From the NCBI GenBank assembly GCA_018644785.1, contig JABGPV010000265.1:1-6645 (forward strand): 6,645 nucleotides of DNA, in the 5' to 3' direction. The position numbers and the translations under genes were made by a program. Origin of the DNA: Deltaproteobacteria bacterium (GTDB lineage Bacteria > Desulfobacterota > DSM-4660 > Desulfatiglandales > Desulfatiglandaceae). Below are positions 1 through 5,525 of this stretch, in pieces. The notes under the pieces were generated by a model that ran no database searches, was not told the origin of the DNA, and was given only the letters and a program-made list of their open reading frames with translations. Positions within the stretch are counted from its first letter, which is position 1, and the number at the start of each line of letters is the position of its first letter.

Positions 1-221
1 GGGTGGGGGTGAAAAAGGAGCGGGAGCCGTCTTTGCCAAAAGGGAAAATGGAGGGTGTTGAGCGTAGCGTATACGACATCATCGGAAATTATCCCATCCA
101 TATTGACCAGATAGCACGCACAGGCGCTATGGATGCGGGCCAGGTGGCCATGATTTTACTTAAAATGGAATTGAACGGAACCATTCGCCAACTCCCTGGG
201 AAAATGTATGTGCGAAATTAA
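1..221 (+). CDS. dprA: DprA/Smf C-terminal winged-helix domain (3' end of gene, 5' end outside window)
   Basis: About the last 72 residues of a DprA (Smf) protein. DprA binds incoming single-stranded DNA and loads RecA during natural transformation, and it is present in many bacteria not known to be competent. The visible part is the small C-terminal winged-helix domain that follows the Rossmann DNA-binding core. It has the typical run 'SVYDIIGNYPIHIDQIAR', then a helix with 'AGQVAMILLKMELNG', then the wing 'IRQLPGKMYVRN' and the stop TAA. The frame is still open at the left edge and the first in-frame GTG sits inside the domain, so that codon is not the true start. The Rossmann core lies upstream of the window. 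The next gene on the same strand is topA, a common neighbour of dprA, but a repeat separates the two. The family call rests on the C-terminal domain alone. Confidence 0.85.
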   Translation, partial: VGVKKEREPSLPKGKMEGVERSVYDIIGNYPIHIDQIARTGAMDAGQVAMILLKMELNGTIRQLPGKMYVRN

Positions 222-225
222 ACCT

Positions 226-386
226 GATGACGTCGTAAAAAGTCCCATCTACTGCGTTGCAGTGATTTTTCAGAATCTCAACATACTGCATTGTATGCCT
301 ACGATCCTGAAAAACCACTACGCCTTGTATATGGAACCTTTTACAACGCCATCATAGATAGATTCGCGACTTTTTACGAAACCATC
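226..386. repeat. Structured intergenic repeat with nested inverted arms (MITE/REP-like hairpin element)
   Basis: This element fills most of the dprA-topA gap. An outer arm at 226-247 matches the reverse complement of 332-353 at 18 of 22 positions. An inner arm at 262-277 pairs with 303-318 at 14 of 16 positions. The tip is a small perfect stem, CATAC (282-286) with GTATG (293-297). A second copy of the right-hand arm follows at about 365-386: TCGTAAAAAGTC at 233-244 is a perfect inverted match to 368-379. A tiny hairpin, ACTGC-GTT-GCAGT, sits at 251-263. No reading frame is apparent. All six mismatches in the two long stems are A opposite C on the + strand, so they become G-U pairs in a - strand RNA. 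The class is inferred: it looks like a non-autonomous mobile or REP-type repeat, possibly with a duplicated right end. Other copies would be needed to define its borders. Confidence 0.7.
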
Positions 387-433
387 AAACCTTATTGAAT
401 TGACTTTATAAAAACCAAGACTGGAACGAAAGA

Positions 434-2727
434 ATGCCGAAAAACCTTCTCATCATCGAATCACCGGCCAAAGCCAGGACCATCAAAAAATACCTGGGGC
501 CCGATTTCAAAATCATGGCCTCCGTGGGGCATGTGAAAGACCTTCCCGTCAGCAAACTGGGTGTTGATATTGATAAGAATTTCCGACCCGACTATGTCAC
601 CATTAAAGGAAAAGGGAAAGTCCTCAAAGATCTAAAAGCCGCCGGAAAGACCGCTGACGCCATTTATCTGGCGCCTGATCCGGACCGTGAAGGGGAGGCC
701 ATTGCATGGCATGTGGCCCAGGAGTTGGGCAAGGGAAAAAGTGAACGGAAAATCTATCGGGTACTCTTTAACGAACTCACCAAGAAGGCCATTCAGGAGG
801 CGGTTAAGTCACCCAAAACCCTGGACCAGAATAAATTCGAATCTCAGCAGACCCGGCGTATTCTGGATCGGCTGGTGGGTTATCAAATCTCCCCGCTTCT
901 TTGGAAGCGGGTTAAACGGGGGTTAAGCGCCGGCCGCGTTCAATCCGTAGCCGTTAAAATGATCTGCGACCGGGAGAGGGAAATCCAGGCTTTTGAACCC
1001 CAGGAATACTGGTCCCTGACAGCTCACCTGAAAGCCACAGAACCCCCTCCTTTGAAGCTAAATTTTTCCAATATAAAGGGAAAAAGACAGATCTCGCCAA
1101 TAAAGAACAGACTTTTGGCATCGTTTCCGAGATCCAGGGTCTTCCCTTTGAAGCCTCAAACATCACCCAAAAACGGACCAAAAAGAATTCACCCCCGCCA
1201 TTTATCACGAGTCTCTTGCAGCAGGCAGCCTTCAGCAGGTTGCGTTATTCCGCTAAAAAGACCATGTCCGTTGCTCAGAGGCTCTACGAGGGGGTTTCCC
1301 TGGGAAAAAAAGGCCTTGTGGGTCTTATTACCTACATGAGGACCGATTCCTTTAACCTGTCAAATGATGCCATCGATCAAGCGCGCACATACATTGAAAA
1401 GGCGTTTGGAAAAGATTTTCTACCGGATAAGCCCAATCGTTTCAAAAGTCGCAAAGGGGCCCAGGAAGCCCACGAAGCCATTCGGCCCACTTCCGTAGAC
1501 CTTTCACCCAAAATCATATCCAGATATTTGAACCGGGATCAGTTGGCCCTCTATGAATTGATCTGGAAACGGTTCGTGGCTTGCCAGATGAGCCCCGCAC
1601 AGCTGGACAAAACCCAGGTGGAAATCAAGGCCGGAAACGCCGGGTTTCGCGCCACCGGCTCGGTCATGGTTTTCAAGGGATTTACCATCCTTTACCAAGA
1701 ACGAAAAGAAACACCAAACGCAAAAACCAAGCAGCAGAATGGTGCGGACACCCTACTGCCGCCTTTAACAAAGGAACAGATTCTGACCCTCATGAAACTG
1801 GATCCGGCACAACATTTTACCCAGCCGCCCCCGCGGTTCACGGAAGCTTCCCTGGTCAAGGCACTTGAAGAAAACGGCATTGGCAGGCCCTCCACCTATG
1901 CTGCTATCCTGGCCAATATCAGTGGAAGAGAGTACGTGTCCGTGGAAAAAAGACGTTTCATCCCCACTGAACTGGGGTTTCTGGTGACGGATCTCCTGGT
2001 CAAGAATTTCCCCGATGTGCTGAATACAGCTTTTACAGCACAGATGGAAAACAATCTGGATCAGATCGAGCGGGGCAAAGAGAAGTGGACCGATGTGCTC
2101 AAACGATTTTATGCTTCCTTTGAAAAAGACCTGGATAAAGCCACTGAAGGGATGAAGGGTGAGGTGTTGACAGACATCACCTGCGAAAAATGCCAGCGCC
2201 CCATGGCCATTAAATCCGGTCGAAACGGCATTTTTCTGGCCTGTACCGGTTATCCCGAATGCCGAAATACCGCCAATTTCACCCGGAGTGAAAAAGGAAA
2301 GATTATTATTGAGGACACCCCCGATGCGGGGGAGGAAAAGGGAACCTGTGAGAAATGCGGCAAACCCATGGTCACCAAAAACGGCCGCTATGGGCCCTTT
2401 GTGGCCTGCTCCGGGTATCCGGATTGCAAAAACATCTGGGCGCCGGACCCGGTAAGCACCGGCGTACCATGCCCCGAAGACGACTGCTCGGGGACCCTGG
2501 TGGAAAAAACCTCCAAAAAAGGTAAGAAATTTTTTGCCTGCAATCAATATCCCAAATGCCGATTTGCCACCTGGGATGAACCTTACGACGGCGTTTGCCC
2601 CAAATGCGGCACGCCGGTACTGAACATCAAACGACCCAAAAAAGCCAATGGTCCCCTTGTGGCCTGCAGAAAAAAAGGGTGCGGGTTCAAGAAACCCCTT
2701 TCCACATATTCACATAAGACCGATTAA
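434..2727 (+). CDS. topA: DNA topoisomerase I (type IA), gene interrupted by one -1 frame disruption
   Basis: Type IA topoisomerase, which relaxes negative supercoils by a transient 5'-phosphotyrosine break. The first frame (434-1339) begins 'MPKNLLIIESPAKA' and holds the toprim acidic residues Glu9, Asp82, Asp84 and Glu86 (PDPDREGE), plus 'RGLSAGRVQSVAV' at about 162-174. Homologous sequence then moves to the next frame, which ends at 2727. There 'ITYMRTDS' carries the active-site Tyr, about residue 301 if one base is restored, followed by 'EAHEAIRP' and 'GIGRPSTYA'. The C-terminus has four Cys4 zinc fingers, at about 584-610, 639-665, 680-709 and 722-750; the third has an unusual CX4C first half. 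With one base restored the product is 764 residues, a normal size. The start ATG has only a weak purine-rich leader. A housekeeping gene with both halves intact argues for a sequencing error or a very recent mutation rather than old decay. The last bases overlap the stop of the convergent gene. Confidence 0.93.
1043..1047 (+). other. Frame-disruption site in topA (C5 run)
   Basis: Topoisomerase I homology leaves the first frame after '...AHLKATEP' and resumes in the -1 frame as 'PSFEAKFFQYKGKK'. The switch point falls on a run of five C bases. A sixth C would join the two frames cleanly. The downstream frame has a stop at 994-996, so the change must lie after that; homology narrows it to about 1031-1056. 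The heptamer around the run (A CCC CCT in zero frame) fits only the A-site half of the -1 slippery consensus, so programmed frameshifting is not well supported. Confidence 0.8.
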
Positions 2728-3479
2728 GGCTGTCCCCCCTTCCTCCGCATTTTACGGGCCGCTTCTTTCCATCCCTTTCGCTTTTTTCCTTTGGATTTTC
2801 TTGAAGGATCCGGATCTCTTTGAGGGTCCAGGATGAATGAGCCCGGGGTCGCGGTTTTGAAACCCGCGTGGGGTTTTTGTTTTTTACCGACCTTCTTCTC
2901 CTCTTTTTCCTGGCTGTCTTTCGGTGGCAGGGGACCTGCAATAAAATGCGCTGGGATCTCCGGTGCCAGAAACAGGTCTCCAAAGGGAAAGATCAGCACG
3001 CCTTTTTTCCCTGCCGCAGCAGCGGGGATCTCCAGCAGCACCGGATGTTGATCGAGGCGGCGGCCCATGCGAAGGGCCATTTTTCGGTCGGGGGAAAGGG
3101 GGAAATATGAATTCTTTTTGGCTTTCAGGCCCCTTTCCATGGCCACGGGGTGTGCCCTTTTTCGAACGGGTGTATAAAGCAGGCCCGGCAATGGAAGGTC
3201 ACTATCGGTGTTCAGGATCCAATGCCGCTCCTGAGACCGGATCCGGTCATCTTCAGGCTCAAAGAGTGCCCGGTCCCCACCCATCAGCATCTCATTAATA
3301 TGGGAACGCCTTACATAGCGCCACCCGTTTTCCTCGTGAAGGGCTTTGAGCAGGTCTTTGTAACGCACAAACCCTTCTTCGTCGGGGATCAGCCCGAATT
3401 CATCCGGTCGATACGCCAGGATATAGGTCAGCATGCGACTGAGTTCAGTGACTTTTCTTTGTTGATGCCGTTTACTCAG
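2724..3479 (-). CDS. Divergent Tpt1/KptA-fold protein (RNA 2'-phosphotransferase-like), with basic C-terminal tail
   Basis: Numbered from a proposed CTG start the product is 251 residues; an ATG at 3434 would give 236 but cuts into the first domain helix. Residues 10-70 resemble the N-terminal winged-helix half of Tpt1/KptA ('LSRMLTYILAYRPDEFGL', 'DEEGFVRYKDLLKAL'). Residues 79-181 resemble the ADP-ribosyltransferase-like half ('LSPDRKMALRMGRR', 'PVLLEI'). Family members transfer a 2'-phosphate from RNA to NAD+. Compared with the family, LRH has become LAY (22-23), QGHS has become ERHW (His86 and Arg81 kept), LYHGT has become LYTPV (103-105), and the late NGVWLT motif is not recognisable. The Arg of the VGxR region is kept (140-141). 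Standard catalysis is therefore doubtful. Residues 185-251 form a low-complexity Lys/Arg-rich tail that could bind nucleic acid (inference). The gene is 11 bases downstream of pncB and probably co-transcribed. The fold call is by eye and the function is unknown. Confidence 0.7.
   Translation of the reverse strand: MSKRHQQRKVTELSRMLTYILAYRPDEFGLIPDEEGFVRYKDLLKALHEENGWRYVRRSHINEMLMGGDRALFEPEDDRIRSQERHWILNTDSDLPLPGLLYTPVRKRAHPVAMERGLKAKKNSYFPLSPDRKMALRMGRRLDQHPVLLEIPAAAAGKKGVLIFPFGDLFLAPEIPAHFIAGPLPPKDSQEKEEKKVGKKQKPHAGFKTATPGSFILDPQRDPDPSRKSKGKKRKGWKEAARKMRRKGGQP
2842..2885 (+). terminator. Probable rho-independent terminator of topA, inside the opposing gene
   Basis: On the + strand a GC-rich stem, CGCGG (2850-2854) with CCGCG (2864-2868), can be extended by CCC (2842-2844) with GGG (2871-2873) across an internal loop. 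It is followed immediately by TTTTTGTTTTTT at 2874-2885. It lies about 120 bases after the topA stop, within the 3' part of the convergent Tpt1-like gene. The core stem is short, so the call is tentative; the long U-tract is the stronger part of the evidence. Confidence 0.5.
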
Positions 3480-3493
3480 ATTTCGGTCTCCTA
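3477..3493 (-). promoter_or_regulatory. Ribosome binding site and CTG start of the Tpt1-like gene, overlapping the pncB stop
   Basis: On the - strand TAGGAG (3493-3488) contains the pncB stop codon TAG. It is followed by an 8-base spacer and then CTG (3479-3477). This start adds 'MSKRHQQRKVTELSR', including residues that continue the family's first helix. The ATG at 3434 has no Shine-Dalgarno sequence. The layout suggests translational coupling of the two genes. Confidence 0.55.
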
Positions 3494-4651
3494 CAAGTTT
3501 TCGGTCCTGGCCAGTTGGGCGATGACATGATCACGAATCTCACGGGGTGTGGGCAGCGGGCTTTTCATTTTCCCCCGGGAGATAAGGGGCATCAGGATTT
3601 CAAGCCTCTTCCCACCGCAGGAGCAAGGTTTCGGGGTTTTCCCCCGGGGTACCACCACTGTCCCCATACAGTCTTCACAGCGTATGACACTTTTGGATCC
3701 GGACCGCTTCCCCTTTTTGGCCAGCGGCTTGTTGTCCACTTCCACAATGTCCATTGAAAAATCGATGACCGGGGCAGCGGTAATGGCGGTGCCTACGCCG
3801 AAGGCATCGGCACAGTCCCGAAATTCCTGGATCCGGTATTCATCCAGACCTCCGCTGATAAAGAGTTTCACATGCTCAAACCCGCGAAGATCCAGCTCCC
3901 AGCGCACCTCTTCCATGATTTTCCTGAAATCCCCCCGTCTTGATTTCGGGGTATCCAGACGAACGGCATAAAGGTTTTTCCCCAAAGCTTTTGCGACATT
4001 TAAGGCTTCAAATTTTTCATCATTGTAGGTATCAATGAGGCTCACCCGCTTCACGTGGGGTTCAATAATGTCATGAAAGGCCCGGGTCGCTTCAACCGTG
4101 TCGCCCATAATCAGAATCAGGGCATGGGGCATGGTGCCGGAGGGCTCGATCCCCACCAGTTCCGCACCGAGACCCAGCGCAACACCATCACAACCGCCGA
4201 TATAGGCGTTTCGTTCCACCATGGGCGCAATGGCGGGATGCACGCGACGGGCACCGAAACTGGTGAGTGGTTGGTCTCCAGCGGCCTTGCGGCAGCGGGC
4301 CGCCATGGTGGCGACCCCGGATGCCTGGCAGAGAAACCCCAACAGGGCGGTTTCGTATTGACCAAAATCAAGGTATTTACCGCGAATCTCCAGAACCGGC
4401 TGAAAGGGATGGATGAATGTTCCCTCCCGGGTGATGCGAACATCCACCGGCAAATCTTTCAGCAAGGCCACACATTCTTCCATGCCCGCTAGAACCGCCC
4501 ATGGGTAGTCCCGTGGGAAATCCTTGGCCAGAAATTCAGCGGTCACGACCCGATCAATGCCTTTGGCCTTGAGAATTTCTCGGGTTCTCTCAAAATAGAC
4601 ATCGGTTACGAGACCATCCCGTATTTTCTGAGAGTTGGCTGTATGAATCAA
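3491..4651 (-). CDS. pncB: Nicotinate phosphoribosyltransferase (NAD+ salvage)
   Basis: A cytoplasmic enzyme of 386 residues that joins nicotinate to PRPP to form nicotinate mononucleotide, driven by ATP, in the Preiss-Handler route to NAD+. The N-terminus 'IRDGLVTDVYFERT' is typical. 'SFGARRVHPAIAPMVERNAYIGGCDG' begins at 131 in the nicotinate-binding core (key part SFGARR 131-136). 'SGTMPHA' carries His176, equivalent by position to the phosphorylated His of the family. 'DTYNDE' (207-212) and 'SGGLDEYRI' (266-274) are phosphate-binding and core motifs. A C-terminal Cys cluster (Cys325, Cys328, Cys343, Cys345) resembles the zinc-knuckle region reported for the Thermoplasma acidophilum enzyme, so this is the shorter archaeal/Thermoplasma-like subgroup rather than the E. 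coli type. The start is TTG, supported by a strong Shine-Dalgarno sequence. The Tpt1-like gene follows after 11 bases. Confidence 0.92.
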   Translation of the reverse strand: MIHTANSQKIRDGLVTDVYFERTREILKAKGIDRVVTAEFLAKDFPRDYPWAVLAGMEECVALLKDLPVDVRITREGTFIHPFQPVLEIRGKYLDFGQYETALLGFLCQASGVATMAARCRKAAGDQPLTSFGARRVHPAIAPMVERNAYIGGCDGVALGLGAELVGIEPSGTMPHALILIMGDTVEATRAFHDIIEPHVKRVSLIDTYNDEKFEALNVAKALGKNLYAVRLDTPKSRRGDFRKIMEEVRWELDLRGFEHVKLFISGGLDEYRIQEFRDCADAFGVGTAITAAPVIDFSMDIVEVDNKPLAKKGKRSGSKSVIRCEDCMGTVVVPRGKTPKPCSCGGKRLEILMPLISRGKMKSPLPTPREIRDHVIAQLARTENL

Positions 4652-4664
4652 AATTGACCTCCTT
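4649..4664 (-). promoter_or_regulatory. Strong Shine-Dalgarno that fixes the TTG start of pncB
   Basis: The - strand reads AAGGAGGT (4664-4657), a 5-base spacer, then TTG (4651-4649). This is a near-perfect anti-16S match at good spacing, and the resulting N-terminus matches the family, so the rare TTG start is well supported. Confidence 0.85.
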
Positions 4665-4741
4665 CTTAGCTACTTTGGCGGAGTCGGCATGTTTAGGGAT
4701 CACTTTTGAGCGAGCCCCTAGCATCACCTGTTTGAGACTCT

Positions 4742-4769
4742 ATGATACAGAGAATTGATTTTTTCGCAA
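4742..4769 (-). promoter_or_regulatory. Candidate sigma70-type promoter for pncB and the Tpt1-like gene
   Basis: In the 137-bp gap between the glycosyltransferase gene and pncB, the - strand has TTGCGA (4769-4764, 4 of 6 to the -35 consensus), 16 bases, then TATCAT (4747-4742, 5 of 6 to the -10 consensus). It would leave a leader of roughly 85 bases before the TTG start. In that leader I see no recognisable riboswitch and no convincing attenuator. Motif evidence only. No clear terminator is visible after the glycosyltransferase gene, so read-through from radA is also possible. Confidence 0.4.
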
Positions 4770-4788
4770 GTGGCAGGGCCCAGAAAAA

Positions 4789-5490
4789 TCAGCCCGTCAA
4801 CATGATAAGCAGCATCAATATCAATAAAACATGGATCATCACAATGATTCGCTTGTTCAGATGGAAGTATTCATTCATCTTTTGTATCCGTCGAAGTCCC
4901 CCGCACAGTCTCCGGAACCTGTCCAGGGCGAGATAGCGATGGTTGTCCGACCGGGAATTCCCCTGAAATGCAAAGGACGGATAGACGGCGTAAAAATGGT
5001 TATCTGTGAGATCACGCAACATGTCATCAAAGGGTGTTTCCTGCCAGGAATCCTCTACCAGTCGCTGTGCAAAACCGGGGCTTATCACATAGGCGTGGCA
5101 TAAACTGCGAAAATCAATGTTCAGTACGGATTTATTTTCTGTTTTCCGGCTCCCCTTGACCATACATCCCAGGAACAGCATTTTCCAATTTGGTTCTGCT
5201 GACAGGAAATCAATTGAAGATTTGAGGACTTGAGGGCTGAATCGATCAAAACAAATATCATCTTCAAAGATGACAATGTTATCAGCACCGGCAGAGAGCC
5301 CTTTTTTCATGCAGAGAAGGTGAGATTCAAAGATCCCTTGCTCACAATCGATGGGATGCTTTTTCACGATAACAAATTCAACGCTGTTTAAGAGGCCGAC
5401 GGCATCAAACTGGGCTTTGGCTTCCTTTCGCCGGTCTGATCTTTCGTCTAGTGAAATGCAGTAGATTTTGTCAAAATACTCCCAGCTCAC
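4789..5490 (-). CDS. Glycosyltransferase family 25 protein (LPS-type), with hydrophobic C-terminal tail
   Basis: A protein of 233 residues, in the size range of GT25 enzymes, which transfer galactose or similar sugars onto lipooligosaccharide or other glycans at the cytoplasmic face of the inner membrane. Visible motifs, in order: 'KIYCISLDERSDRR' (8-21), the N-terminal strand and turn; 'GIFESHLLCMKKG' (52-64), where the family usually has a GCxxSH pattern; 'IVIFEDDICF' (72-81), with the metal-binding acidic motif EDD 76-78; 'HAYVIS' (132-137); and 'PSFAFQGNSRSDN' (171-183), the usual late P...Q...S.D region. The last 18 or so residues (215-232) are almost all Ile, Leu, Met and Val after a basic stretch, which looks like a membrane anchor. 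The start is GTG with GGAG 8 bases upstream. The gene lies 35 bases after radA on the same strand and is probably co-transcribed. The acceptor and sugar are unknown. Confidence 0.8.
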   Translation of the reverse strand: MSWEYFDKIYCISLDERSDRRKEAKAQFDAVGLLNSVEFVIVKKHPIDCEQGIFESHLLCMKKGLSAGADNIVIFEDDICFDRFSPQVLKSSIDFLSAEPNWKMLFLGCMVKGSRKTENKSVLNIDFRSLCHAYVISPGFAQRLVEDSWQETPFDDMLRDLTDNHFYAVYPSFAFQGNSRSDNHRYLALDRFRRLCGGLRRIQKMNEYFHLNKRIIVMIHVLLILMLLIMLTG

Positions 5491-5525
5491 GACAGATTCT
5501 CCGGTCCTCTTTCAACCAGGGATCC

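Noticed and set aside
401..433. TATAAA at 407-412 as a -10 box for topA
   Set aside because: No acceptable -35 hexamer at 16-18 bases, and the region is A/T-rich; not enough to call a promoter.
1040..1053. Programmed -1 ribosomal frameshift signal in topA
   Set aside because: The zero-frame heptamer A CCC CCT does not allow good P-site re-pairing and no clear downstream stimulatory stem is evident; a lost C in the run is simpler.
1765..2547. 260-codon open frame on the - strand across the 3' half of topA
   Set aside because: It lies antisense to conserved topoisomerase I sequence including the zinc fingers, shows no family resemblance and has no ribosome binding site; it is a shadow of topA codon bias.
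2670..2697. Possible - strand terminator for the Tpt1-like gene (GGGTT/AACCC stem, then seven T)
   Set aside because: The stem is only 5 bp and six bases separate it from the T run; it may equally be the coding sequence of the last TopA zinc finger.
4652..4740. Riboswitch or attenuator in the pncB leader
   Set aside because: Only short imperfect repeats (for example TAGGG/CCCTA and two GTGAT copies) are visible; no known NAD-related riboswitch pattern or stable stem with a U-tract.
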